Shown here: positions 21,448 to 34,148 of the stretch, one piece after another
Position numbering within the stretch: the stretch's first letter is position 1
How the letters are laid out: every line of letters begins with the position of its first letter
Assembly (NCBI GenBank): GCA_021234155.1
Contig: JAJEKV010000001.1
Location: forward strand, 2,752,007 to 2,816,006
DNA length: 64,000 nucleotides
Direction of reading: 5' to 3'
DNA from: Isoetes taiwanensis
Taxonomy: Eukaryota; Streptophyta; Lycopodiopsida; Isoetales; Isoetaceae
The notes under the pieces: model-generated
Told to the model about the DNA's origin: nothing
What the model saw: only the letters and a program-made list of their open reading frames with translations
Databases searched by the model: none
Translations under genes and position numbers: made by a program

Positions 21448-22010
21448 ATGGATGAGGGCAATCGTTTGTTTGGTAAGAATGACTAAAAGAGTGCCATCGA
21501 TGCCTATACCAAATGCATTGATGCAGGGCACATCAGAATCCAAAGAACTTGTCATGCAATCATTTTCTAATATGTCAGAGGCCTGGATGAAGTTGCCTAA
21601 CTATGTAAGACCCTTGCAGATGCTTGTCATGCTCTAAAGTTTGATGCTACCCATGTGGAAAGCCTCTTTAGGAAAGCTCAGTGTTTATATGCCTTGCGGG
21701 GAATATAACAAAGCCGCCAGAGCACACTTGAGCATGCTGCTCGTGACAAGGCTCCCGATCTTTGAAGATGCTAAAAGAAATGATGAACAAATGCGTCGTT
21801 GCTATAAACCAAAGCACTATGGGGTTTAATCGATTAGCCGCTTATTTTGCGAGAATAACACGTGAGAAGCACCCAAATGTAGCAATTATATAGGGCATGT
21901 TACTATCTGTGCTGGTAAGGATGGGAATGGCCTTACATTATTTGCTACAAGAAATATGAAGGTTGGAAAATTGCTACTGGTAAATAATCCTTTGGCCATT
22001 GGCCATGGTG
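21448..22010 (+). pseudogene. TPR-SET domain protein, N-terminal fragment
   Basis: Translation from the ATG at 21448 gives EGNRLFGKND, then SAIDAYTKCI, TLADACHALKFDATHVESLF and RKAQCLYALR, a pair of TPR motifs. Next come DAKRNDEQ and the start of a SET domain (GNGLTLFATRNMKVGKLLL, VNNPLAIGH). This order, TPR followed by SET, matches plant SET-domain proteins with N-terminal TPRs, which are candidate protein-lysine methyltransferases. Stops interrupt it (after GKND, after TCHAIIF, after LDEVA, and others), and at least one frameshift occurs near 21700. The remaining SET core is not found downstream. The lack of introns through this part suggests a retrocopy or a single long exon. Confidence 0.7.
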
Positions 22011-24325
22011 GATTAAGGCCTACTCGTTTTTCGTGGCTTTCCGCGACTCTTTGCCCCACTCAAAGCATCCACTCGACTCCTGGTAAATACGATCTGTATT
22101 GCAGATCATGCTGTGGCAGCTATAGTGAGCTTTGAAAATAAGGTAAGCTTTAAGTATTATTACCAATATATTGGATCTCAACGTCTCTATTGCTTGCATC
22201 TCAAGTTAACTGTGATTTCATTCTCTTTGGTTACAGCAGGTTAGAAGACCCTAACTGTCACACACATCTGGAAATATAAAGGGGCCAAATGCATGTCTGG
22301 CTCCTGGGATGCTTCTATTTGGTAAGTTAGCAGTAGTTCACGTTGTGCATAATGGACTTGCTGCACACATGGTTAGACAAACTACCATTATGAATATACA
22401 GGCCCAACATGACATGCTGGAACTCTTTCGACACATGAGCCGGACGGTAATACACTAAACATAATTACTTTTATCAGCATGTTAGATACTAATGGATCTT
22501 CTACCAGGAGGGACAAACTCGAACTATTGTTCAGGTTTTTTTAATCCAAATGGTTTAAATGTGGTGCCATAAGACGAGTATCCATCTCTGTAGGTAAAGG
22601 TCCCATGACATCTTTTCCAGCTCAAAGCAAAACCAAAGTTAAATATATGAGGTTCCTATTATCCTACCTCCTGGCTAGCCTGAATTTCAATATCCCCACA
22701 AGAGCAAGTCCTTACTTTATCATGTGGCAGTAGTTCAGGCTGTCTCTTCCTCTGCTCCTCCTTTAGGAGCCAGGAAACCTGTTTACACACCAGCATCTGT
22801 GTCAGCAGGCAATTCTACTGCAGGAATGCCTAGATGAGACAATTTCTTTGCATATAAGTAATTCAAGGCTCCATAGTTGGGCCTTTGGAGATTGACAAGT
22901 TAATGATCACATAAATATTAACCTAGGTGTACTATTGCTCAAGGGCAATAGATCTGCAGCTTTCCTAATGTGGCGAGTCCATTGTATTTATGCATTCTTG
23001 TTTTGCTTAGTCACAGCTATAAACATGGGCAATCTAAGCATGATCATAGGGCAGGATGGGTTATCTAAGAAATGTGGTTAGTGTGATTAGAAGAGGCCAT
23101 TTAAAATTTCTGAAAGTAATGAAATTGAAATCCTGTATGACGTGATAGAAGAGAACATTCCTGTGATAGAAGAGAACATTCCTGTTATTGTAAAAGTATT
23201 AAAGTTGGAATCCGATATAATGGGCTTGATTGCAATGTTATATGGTAATGTGGAGGATAGTGAGGGTTGATTGTGTTATTTCATTTTTCTTTCACCATCT
23301 GTAACAAGAAAAAATTTCAGATCATCTACATCCATATATTAATTACATATACGTTTGCCCTATAAGGTGCTACATGGGGATCTTCATCCTAAGCAAATAT
23401 ATTTTAAGTCCTTTTTGTCAAGGAAAGTGTGCCAACATATGCTCAAAAATTTGAAAAATTCTCAGACATTTGAAAAATATATATGCCATGCTTGCTACAT
23501 GTTACAAATGCGTTAAATATTATCATCCAGCCACACTCTTTGACATATGCAACCATTCCATAATTTTTAGACGAGTGAAACAAAAACGACAGTAAATCCA
23601 TAACCAAACAGTACACCCTTAAATAAACCAAAAAGCTATATCAAATTCCTAACTGAAACAATTCCACCTACGTGTAGAGGACAACTCTCCATGCATTAGC
23701 ATCTTGTTTTAAAAGTATTTTGCTACTCAATGCAAGGAAGAAAAATTTAACTCATGATCATAAAATATGGTCTCTTGGAGCCAAATCCTAGAGATACAAG
23801 CATCCTTGGAGCTACGTCTAAGATTGAAACCAAATTGGTGAAATGCATGACTATTTTGTGTGAGTATACAAATGGATGAAGAGCCAGAAGATGGCAATGT
23901 GATCATTGTGGCAGAATCTAGGCAATGTCTTCCAAAAGCAGATCTAAGGAGTCACGTGCACAAGGTCCAAGAGTATTCCTTCATAATGTTACTGCTTTTA
24001 TTGAGCTGCACCAGTTCTTGCATATAATTCAATGCATATATCTCACTTCATTTAGTTGCTAAGACTTAGCAACTATGATTTCGCAATTGCTATCTGTAGA
24101 CGTTGTCTTTCTCTTGCCCTGTACACTAGCCAATACATAAAAGCAACTACATGCATTAAGTAGCTTCTCTTAAATCACTAACATGCGAGTCAACTTTTCC
24201 AAGACCAAGGTTTTTCTCACAACATTTTTAACTCATGTGGAACACCATGAACATTTTTTGAATGCCTTACATTTTGAGAGTAATTGCACTTTAAAAATTT
24301 GAGGTAAAATATGTTGCACAAACGC
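22011..24325. other. No firmly recognisable gene
   Basis: Intron-like and AT-rich DNA. Short peptides such as CMSGSWDASIW (about 22290) and GARKPVYTPASV (about 22765) look coding-like, the first being WD40-like, but neither connects into a gene I can defend. Confidence 0.3.
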
Positions 24326-24977
24326 TGGGCCCCCACATCATCAACAGAGAGGAAGCGCTCCGCAAGATCGACCGAAACACCATGGTGCTGTGCACCCACC
24401 ACGAGGACGTCCGACATTAAAACGCGATGGCCATGATCAAGATGTTTCCCAGCAAACGTGTCTACAAGGTACGAGTACAAACCAACGCAACGGCAGAAGA
24501 CGGGATGAGCAGCTGGATCGACAGCCCGGCGTTCCACCAGATACCTTACGTTGCCGTGGGATGCAAAGTCGTAATCGTCACCAACATCGACATACCGGGA
24601 GAAGTAGTCAACAGAACGACAGGAACAGTCGCGTACATAGAGACCGACGAGCAGACGGCAAAAGCGAAAGGCATTACGGTCCACATTGACGATTCCCTCC
24701 ACCACATGCACGTCAAGCAAACGCTGGTCGAGTACAGGCACCAGGGGCCCAGGACCATCTTCAAGAAGACGTTCCCGCTCACGCTGCATACACCATGACG
24801 GGGCATAAGAGCCAGAGCTCCGCGATAGAAGGCAACACAGTCATGGTCGTGAGGAGGGCGTTCACGCCCGGGCTGCTGTACGTGATGCTCTCGCGAATCA
24901 AGGACCAGAAGCAACTGTCAATCGTGTCGCCGATCACGAAGGCAGACTTCCAGCCGAACAAGACGCTGTTAATGTAG
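24326..24977 (+). pseudogene. Pif1-type helicase, C-terminal fragment
   Basis: In one frame it gives INREEALRKIDRNTMVLCTHH, a stop, and then VGCKVVIVTNIDIPGEVVN with TGTVAYIETDEQ and FKKTFPLTL. After a frameshift near 24785 it continues TMTGHKSQSSAIEG, VVRRAFTPGLLYVMLSRI and QKQLSIVSPI. The order (GxxVxxxxN.D, N.T.G.V, a motif-V-like TGHKSQ, then LYVxLSRI) is that of the last third of Pif1/RecD2-like helicases, as found in Helitrons and in cellular Pif1 proteins. The Rep domain and helicase motifs I-III are absent. The block is much more GC-rich than its flanks, so it arrived from elsewhere. A shorter duplicate lies at 25713-25857. Confidence 0.75.
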
Positions 24978-25712
24978 CCGTTTCAAAACCTGTGGCAACC
25001 CCTATTTCGTCGTGCAAGGGGAAACGGTACATCTCCAACACATTAAACGTTAAAGCATGTTCAAGTAGTTGTTTGATGCCCAATACTAAGGCTTTCGATT
25101 CCTATATAGAACTTTGGACTTTTGACCATAATAGTCTAGTCTTTTTTACCAAACGCTTATTTAGACACGATTGAGTAGTCGGGGCGTGCGGATCCTAGCC
25201 TTACCTATGAAACTATGAGGTGAAGAGTTGTCTACAGTAGACAACTATCCTGAATAAGATTAACAAGGTCTAAATTTGTCCTTCAACGCCATTATTGAGA
25301 GCTTTACGTTATATTGTATAATCATTCATTCATATGATGAAGCTAAATAGCAATGCCAATTTAGCGCGGAGTTTGACACTGGAAATGTACCTTACAATAC
25401 CAATTATATTTAAATCCATAGTCAATGCCAGCTAATTTATAGCTTCATGAGACGATGTTGTTGAAACCATATTGAACCACTGGATTGAAAAGTATTCAGT
25501 TGCATCCGTAAAATGCATCTTTACAAATCACTATGCATCCGTAATGTTTTGCTTTAACCATCAATGACTGCTAGCTCATCACTAATTCATGGTTTGACTC
25601 ATATATTAATACATAGGTGGACTTACATGCATCAAGACGAATATGTGCTCTTGCAATGTAAGATGAATTTTCCCTTTAACAACCTTGACCAACCTACGCT
25701 TAGAGCATTAGG
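24978..25712. other. No recognisable gene
   Basis: AT-rich spacer between the two helicase fragments. Confidence 0.4.
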
Positions 25713-25857
25713 CAACGCAATCATGGTCGTGAGGAGGGCGTTCACGCCCAGGCTGCTATACATGATGCTCTCGCGAATCAAGGACAGGAAGCAACTGTCG
25801 ATCGTGTCGTCGATCACGACGGCGGATTTCCAATCGAACAAGACGCTGCTAATGTAG
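25713..25857 (+). pseudogene. Duplicate of the helicase C-terminus
   Basis: Near-identical to 24831-24977, with the same reading frame and stop (MVVRRAFTPRLLYMMLSRI, then KQLSIVSSITTADF). The similarity continues a few bases past the stop (GTAGCCGGTTCAAAACA). Similarity begins abruptly at about 25713. It comes from a separate, shorter insertion or from a local duplication. Confidence 0.75.
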
Positions 25858-28800
25858 CCGGTTCAAAACATGTCACAATCAAAAGGTCAAAAATTCAGAG
25901 CTTTACTTCAGTCTATGTAAATAAGTTGCATGTTAATCATATCCAAATGCTATATTTCAGTTAATCAACACATACAAGGGTCCTCAAAGTTCTGATCAGG
26001 TTGCAAAAGACAACCATGTTATTGAAGTCTAATGAAGTCGTTTCGAATTACCACGGAAGAAAAACCAACGCGAACCCGACTGCCTAGCCTTCTTCCCAAC
26101 CCTGCAGTTCCTGCTAGTTCAATACTTGGCTTTTAGGTTTGGTTTGCTTGCCTCAAAAACCAGTCATGGCTATACCATGTATGCAACCGGATGTGGCCTA
26201 TAGAATAGTCGGATATGGAAGCGAGATATGGCAGTTTGATACTCATGATTCTCAGTGTACACTTCGTGAGACAGATCAAAATGGCTATATTCGCAGTCAA
26301 ATATAGAAATAGAAGATCCTAATGGTCTTCCAGATGATCTTAACGTTTCTTTGCGAGATTTTGGGCTGATATTTGCTTGGAGAAACAATGAATGAAAGAG
26401 CAGATTGCTTGCATGGTAAGCCCATTTCTGCAATTTCGAAACAGAAGGATCTGGATTCCGTTTAGTTTTACGCCCATAAGCTTTAATGTTGATTCTTATC
26501 AGGGCTTGATACTTCTGAACTCCAGGTGCATTTCAGTTCTTATTTAGAGAGAAAAAATGTGGGAAATGTTCCAAATAAGCTCTTATTAATGGCAGGGGCG
26601 AAATGATTCAGGTCCTTGTGGTTTTTATGCTTTCAAAGTAGATCGATTTCGGAGCTATGCTCATTAAGTAATAAGCTTATAGGATGAATAGAGTCTCTTG
26701 ATGATATATAACAAGTCTAGAAAAAATGAGAAAGTCATAAAATAAGTAAAGAAGCATTGCTTGATTTATTCTGTGGATCTTAGGCCCTTTTTCCACATCA
26801 GTCTTATTTTATGGCTGTCACATTTTTATAAGACAGCCTTTTGGGCTCCATGTCAGCTCCAAGTCATGTCATGTCCTAAAAATTTTGATTTTCCATTGCT
26901 TAAATATAAGACATGTCTAATTGAAATAAGACGTGTCTTATAATCTAGATTTTCCACTGCATTGACCATTTTCCAGATTTTTTCAAACCTTGGAGCAAAG
27001 AGCTTGTTGCAGCAACGTATCTGGAGCTACCAGGAGATCACTTTTTGTCCAAAATACTGCTTATGAACCATGAAATTCTAAAACATGTAATGAATCTATA
27101 ATAATAGAAATCCCGATACAATTTGCAGACAGAAGATTTGCTAATTGCATGAAGTCTAAACAGCAAATCTACCGTAGCAGCAATCTACCAGAAATCGAAG
27201 CTGCAATGATCACAGGAGCAGGCCTTTAAAGCCCAGAGCAAGACAGCTTGATGCCCAGAGAAATCGACCTGTTTGATGCAGCTGTGGCGCAGTCTTTGCA
27301 AAATGACATGCACTGCTTGTTGTATAGTCAGCACAGATTACAGAATCGAAAAATCGAATCAAACCACTGGCTACTTCAAAAATCAAATCTAAAGAACCCG
27401 AATCTGCAAAAACAAGAATTTGCAGTCCGTTTTCTCTTCTTTTCCCTTCCTATTTTATGTTTCTTTAGCTTGAATCTGACACAAGCTACAGCCTTGCTAG
27501 ACTCACTGTGTTTCTTTGTGCAGCCCTGTGCATAGCCAAATAGAAAAAGCACATATTAGCATATCGTGAACAGAACAAAACCTTCGTTTAGCTTATCTGC
27601 TTGCTTATCTGAATCCTGTAATGAGAACCCGAATCTGCTGAAGAAATCCGAATCTACTGAAATTGAATCCTATGATGGGGAACCCGAAATCTGCTGAAGA
27701 AACCCGAATGAAGCTGAAATCCGAATCTATTGAAGAAATCCGAAGCTTGTGAAGAAATCCGAAGCTTGCTTCAGTAACCCTTTCGACTGCCAGCATCCGA
27801 TGAATTGCGACATCCGATGAATCCGATGAATTCCTCTATTTTGCGACAGGCTTGAATTGCGGGGACCTCAACCTCTGATTCGATAGGATTAGCTGTCGCA
27901 TTTTGTGGCGGGGGAAATCCCCCGGAAGAAACTAAGACATTAGAATTGTACGACACTCATTTAGGACATGTCTCAAAGGTTACCGTGGAAAAACTATGGT
28001 GTCGCATTTACTTACGTGGCCCAATAATAATCAGCTAAATCTAAGACAACAGAGCCATGGAAAAAGGGCCTTAGTCTTTATTATTGGTGAAGAGCACATG
28101 GCTGTAGTAAGTTGTGGAAAGACATGCCATTAAAATAACATATCCCCTTGCTAAATAGATCAGTTTTTTTGGTGTTCTAGCTTGGATTACAGTAAGCCTT
28201 CTTATGGTATTGAAATATAAAAGGCCTGCATATGATAAATTCTGATCTAGTATAGCAGATCTGGGTAAGAATAGTTATTGTGGTAAATGGCCATGACTGT
28301 TTCATTATGCTGAATTGTTTTTTAAGCTCTATTGTGATCATAAACTGGTTACTTATATGCTGAGGTAAGCAGCATAGAGCTCATTATTTTTAACTACTAC
28401 ACCTCAGTGGACTAACATGAAAATATCAATCATATTTTGCTTTGATAAAAGTGGGTGAAGGGCGAAGAGCCATGATGTCTTACAGCTTACCTGTTGACCC
28501 TTACTTTGTTACCCTCATAAGGCTAATGCTTGTTTTATTTGGTTATAGGTGACCAAGATATCATCTTCTATTTCTTTTTGTTATGTGGATATGGCTTGAA
28601 GACTACAAATCAAGATTATGCGTAGCTAATGCCTCTTAATTGAGTACATATTGGTGAGATCTCTTCATATTAGGATTGCACCTATGAAGTCCTCTAGTTT
28701 ATAAGATTAATTTATGGGCTGGAATCTTAATGAAAGATGAGAATTTCTACATGCAGTTATGCTATATAGTACAATATGACAATACAATATGAAGATTATT

Positions 28801-29314
28801 ATTTGAATAGAATTAATGGAAATTTTATATTTTAGTGGTTGTAAGATGTTCTAGATGACTAAAATTTTTATATTTCCTAGATTAAAAACTATCTTATTAT
28901 TACAATTCACGAAATATTATATATAGCACAATAACAAGGGCTTCCAGGAGGATATGGATGCATAAATCACTATCCTTGAGAACATAAACCACACCCCCAA
29001 AACAGATGAAAAACATTAATATATATCAGTTACATACATACAATGCAATGTTGAGGTGGCACTGGCAGCAATTAAGCATCATTAATAATATTGTTAGGTG
29101 GCATAGTGAGATTGCTTGCTTAAATAATAAAAAAGTAAATATTTTAAGTGCAGTAATGCCATGTGATGAGATAGCAGGAATATTTAATGGCTTTCTTGTG
29201 ACGTTTCAATGGACCATTGGTTAGAAGTTGGTCAAGCCACATCTTGAAATGGCGCAATCTCATGTCATATTAGTCTTTTCTCAATTTCTAGTTGAAGAGC
29301 TTTAATAATGATGT
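25858..29314. other. No recognisable gene
   Basis: AT-rich. About 27610-27780 has degenerate repeats of CCGAATCTGCTGAAGAAATC type. At 28921 a fragment ATATAGCACAATAACAAGGG resembles the start of R1. Nothing else supports a feature. Confidence 0.35.
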
Positions 29315-29425
29315 ATGGTGGCATGGCCACCAGGACCACATTCCGGTGTGGACCGGTGGGGCCCCGCGATGGGAGCGGGTCACCGGCCACACCGGAATGT
29401 GGAACCGATGGCCATGCCACCACAA
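29315..29425. mobile_element. GC-rich palindromic MITE, copy 2
   Basis: Same palindrome as 20597-20712: GGTGGCATGGCCACC...CCACATTCCGGTGTGG at the left and CCACACCGGAATGTGG...GGCCATGCCACCA at the right. The outer arms are about 35 bp. The centre differs from copy 1. Confidence 0.8.
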
Positions 29426-31920
29426 TTTAGGACCATTTTTTTTTTTGGCGACTTTTTTTCCTGGCTGAGGCCTTACGATTGGTGGCTATGGCACATCTTC
29501 TGGCGCTTGGGGCTCAGTGCTCTGGCGCATCTTCTGGCGCATCTTCTGAGCACTCAACGGCTATGATAGTGATTTTTTTTGCACATCCTCTGACGCTCCC
29601 TTTTTTTGCACAATTTGTAGGCTATGGCGCATCCTCTGATGCTCGAGACTGTGGGCCTATGGCGCTCGGGACTATGGTGAGCGGGTATCAAAGTCATCCT
29701 TAAAAAAAAAAAACAAGTTAGGGTGATTTCTTATGCTGGTTTTTGAGTTCTTGAATTTAATCTTTTGGAGAAACCCTTGTCTGCCTGTCCTTCTTCACTT
29801 CTTGCTTTACTAAATGCAGCCTGTTCTATACAGCGGCCTTAATATGCTATATGAGCGGTGATTTTTTATTAGCAAGCCTTCTTTCTTCCAGATCCGGCAC
29901 AATGCATTCTGACGTAGAAGCAAGGTTAGAAATGAGGCGAATGAAAATTTGATATATTTTGATTGGGTTGTATGAGCATAGCTTAAAGGTTTCATTTAGT
30001 GTAAGTTTCCAAATGCTATTGCTGTACATTAGAATCTATTTGTTTATTGGACATTTGTATCTTTAACTTAATCTTACATGGTATTATATATTGTATCATT
30101 ATCTCTTTAATTTAGAGTCATGTATTCTTAGTAATTTATTATACCAGGACTCCAGTTCTTCTTTTATGATTTTCAAAACTGATCTTTCACTAGAAAATGG
30201 TCATTCACGACCTGAAGAGTGCCACATTATTGCAAGTGTATAAAGGGTTTAATTGCAAGTGGGTTCATGCAATGGTTTTTTATATACTCTAATATAAGTC
30301 ATTTGTCATTTTTCTGCAGGCTTGGGAAGTTTTTTGCAGAGTACCTTCATCTTTAGTGGCCATTTGTAGTGTCATTTTTCAGCTAGACTTTTCTATCAGC
30401 AAAAAGATTAGCATCATGAGTTGTACACATGTTGGTCATTACTTGGCTAGGTTTTCTTTTTCTGCAATTGCTGTTGGATGTCTTAATTCGTTTTTAATTG
30501 ATCGGGCGTTTGCAGCATAAGTTGCTTCCATACATTGAACCCAACATGTTGCTGATTTTTCTGAATTTACCACAACAGATTCCAATGACTTCTGATTTTC
30601 TTGCAAAACTTGAGAAAATCTGCTTTATGTGATGATGAAGGCCGCCCCAACTAGGAGGCAATGACGTATGATGAAATTGGAAGCCTTAGCACTTAAAGCA
30701 TTCTTGGTCCCTATTCACAGAAAATCTGGTGTAAGTGCATCTTCATTTCTAGTTTGTGGCAACATTTTGTACAAAGTGTATCCTTCCTTGGATTGGCCAG
30801 TGACATTGTTGGTGCAAACTGAACCTGTTCTTGAAGGCAATGTCCATTAATGATATGTGTGAAGCTCTAACTATAAAAGCAGGCATTTAACAAAATTAAT
30901 TCATTTGTAATATGAGTTCATCAAATAAAGCCAATACAATGCAAGTCATTGAACGAACAATACAATGTAGCTTCAATTAATGGTGTTTATAAAATTCTTA
31001 TGTTCAATATTTCATTGCGTTTGCATTTTGTTGATGATTGAGGATTTGTATAATAGTCTAGATGAAAAAAAAAAGAATGTTGCATTTAGAGGGAGATCTC
31101 TGACCTTCCAAGATATGTTAGTAATCGTTGTCTTTGTTCTTATACTTTTAAGGGGGTTATTGATGTATGAATATCTTGGAAGGGGTTCTTCTTAATATAA
31201 TGGTTGCTTTTAAGCACCCTAGTTGCAGTTTGGGCTTATGATCATTTCATTGTCTAAATTTGGATAGTATCCTTTTCATGGTGGAGCCATTCTTACAAGT
31301 CACATCAGTTTGCATAGCTACTAAGGGACCCAATTTTGATCTATTGCAATCTTAATGCACTTTCCTTCTTATGATCAATGTGTTTTTCAATGCCTCCTCA
31401 TGACCTAAAATATAGGTACTATGCAAGCAAACTCTTAGTTGTAGTCGATCAATGTCCAACACATTTAAAGCATTGTAAGACTTTCGTCCTCTTAACAGAT
31501 ACAACTTGAAGGCATCCTTTAGCGTTATTGCCTTTGTTTTTGCATGGCTACATGAAGAGGATGGATATGATTTCCATATAAATATTATAATAAGCAAAAT
31601 ATTGCCAAGTTATTAACTTGGTGACAAAACCATGCCAGTCACCATATTTGTAAATTGATGCATCTCTACGTGCAACATACATAATGAAATTGTGGAATGT
31701 ATGAGCTTCAGAGCTTTGTCTTTTAGATTTTCTTTATCGCGGTACTTCCAATTATGGACTATGGGATACCAAGGTGTTATAACAATCTGATTGGTCTTGC
31801 TATAAGTAAGTGCCATAGTACACTTATGTCTGGACAGGATTATATATCTATTCAAGTTAGGATGCATAACTACTTTCGGTTAGTCGATGAAATTGTAAAC
31901 CTTTGTGCTCCGTATTAACA
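29426..31920. other. No recognisable gene
   Basis: 29470-29680 contains repeated GGCTATGGCGCATC-type units; the rest is AT-rich without a defensible coding region. Confidence 0.35.
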
Positions 31921-33110
31921 TCTATATTAAGAGGGTGCAACATAAAAACGCCTTTCATTCTATAACCCTAAGGGCTAAACGTGTGCGTTCTCCAGACCAT
32001 TCCATACATGCATAGGATATCTCAAATATGAAAGTACAAGAGAGATAATGCTTGCTTGAACATTTATCCTAAATGCACTTTCAAGCACAAAAAACACTAT
32101 CAAACTTAGGAATTCAAGTAATTTCCAACTGTAACACAATGGATAACAATTAAGGTGTTGGTCCTTCTTATACTACAAATACAAAGATGCTTGCCAAATA
32201 GTGAGACCATTCTTATGGTGATTTATTTGGAACTCATATCTTTTATCTTTTCTTATAGAGCATGCAAATATTCGCAAGAATAACCACTTGCCATCCCTGT
32301 GATGCGAACATTCAAACACAACTAATGGAATATCTAAGAGCTATTGAATCAAGACATAGTCACTAATGGCTGGCACTAGTTTAGGGTTTAGGATTTTTTG
32401 TTCTAAAATTTTACAAGTTTATGATATCATCAAATACATTTAAGATTTATTGAGTCAACATGCAACAATTATTATCCAGGTTTTAAGGTTACGAGTTCCT
32501 GATAATTTTGTTCTTCATTATGGAGCATTCAAGCATTTACAGTTTCCTATTCACACACAGCTTAGTACATTGTTGGCTCTACAATCAAGATAGGAGTTTC
32601 ACAAAATATATGATATTATACTTAAGAACAAGAGCGAATACATCCATGCTTTATTTCTCATAGTTTTCCAACAATAACCATTTGCCATTTTCCCCTCACA
32701 TCCTCTCTCGACCAATGGAATATTTAAGAATTTATCAAACCTGGAGATGACTCAAAAGGGATGAGTTGCCAGGTTTTACTTTATCACGAAGGATCTATAA
32801 GCATAGTTAATATCAAACCAACATCGTATTAACTTGCAAACTGAGTATAAGCTATTCCCTTAAATTGATTAAGCTTATAAAATACATCATTAAGTGCAAT
32901 AAACAATACAAAAGAATAGTGTTGAATCATATCAAATCACACGTGCACCAATGTTTGTCTCTTCGGATAACGTCCGGGATTGCAAGACACCTTTTTACTA
33001 CAAGCTTGAGACATCCAAAGTGCACAAAAAAATTCATCCACAGTCCATTACATTTACCCCTTCCACACTTCAACAACTAATGCCCGGCATCGTCGGGCAC
33101 ACGTTTCTAG
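31921..33110 (+). mobile_element. Non-autonomous Helitron
   Basis: The 5' end TCTATATTAAGAGGGTGC follows a host A and matches the plant Helitron 5' pattern TCTMTAYTAM. The 3' end has a hairpin (TGCCCG at 33081-33086 pairing with CGGGCA at 33094-33099), then eight bases, CTAG (33107-33110) and a host T. Insertion between A and T with no target duplication is the Helitron rule. The interior (about 1.2 kb) has no Rep or helicase frame, so transposition would depend on a protein made elsewhere. A decayed relative of the 3' end lies at 16590-16664. Confidence 0.72.
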
Positions 33111-34148
33111 TCCTTATAATTAAGCTAGCTTGTTGAACCCGTTCCTGACATATCTCGACTTTGTCAAGGCCATTTTCTATTCCATAGACTTTTTACATTC
33201 AAAACGTCTTCAAACTCTAAGGCCAATGGTTGTAACTTTAGCATGAAACTTCATGTGAAGGAACCCCTTAACTTCAATTGATAGAATGGTACAAGTTGTA
33301 CAAATGCACGATCTTCATCCGTGACTCCAGAAATGCTATGCTTGTGGTGAGCACTTGGAATAACCAATCAAATTGGCATTGGCATAACCAAACGGACAAT
33401 TCGGCATTTGTCTTGGTTGAGGTATGTGTCTTTATTGTTTGGATCTTGTTTACATGGAAAAATGTACCACTTATTCTTCACTAACTGATAAACCTAGTTT
33501 AGATATGAATATATATTGAATTTGAATTATTCACAGAGTACATACAATGTAAGTAGGGATCAACGAGCAATGTTAATATTGTGTGAGATGGCCAAAGAAT
33601 TATACTATTCTTGTTAGAGAATATATGTAGCATATTCATAATTTAGCCTCAATTTATATATATGTTAAAAAATATCACGATTTATATATATGTTAAAAAT
33701 ATCATATGGCATGTTCGGGCAAAGCTCTAGCGAAGCACAATGAAGCCCTGATCTGGCTGTTATCTGTAAACAAAGCACAAGACATAAACTGAAATCTCTG
33801 AAACAGGGTGCAGATTGCTCCATAGTTCGCAATCTCTGAAATAGGCTCGCAATCTCTACAGAAATAGGGCATGTTACTAGCTGGTAAGAACCGTCAAGCC
33901 AACGGTTCGGATTAGATCTGACCGTGTAAAGCTGAGGACCAGTGCATTGGGTATCCATGTATATGGCATGGGCCCAAGTGGTGCTCCTTTTTTTCATTTC
34001 TTCTTATTCAATTCAATTTAGAGCAACTTAATTCAATTCAAATTCTTATAGCGAGTATAGTAAGCAAGAAGAGTGGCTTGTAGGGCATAAATAGAATCTT
34101 TGTCATTTAAAAAACGTGCTACAGCGCTCCAACAACAAGCATACTAGT
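33111..34148. other. Upstream region of the JAZ gene
   Basis: AT-rich. A possible TATA element ATAAATA lies at 34087-34093, about 55 bp before the start codon. I see no CACGTG G-box in the near upstream region. At 33675-33700 ATATGTTAAAAATATCA is directly duplicated. Confidence 0.4.

Noticed and set aside
22257-22870. Possible WD40 gene (CMSGSWDASIW, GARKPVYTPASV)
   Set aside because: Only two short peptides, with no consistent exons or further repeats.
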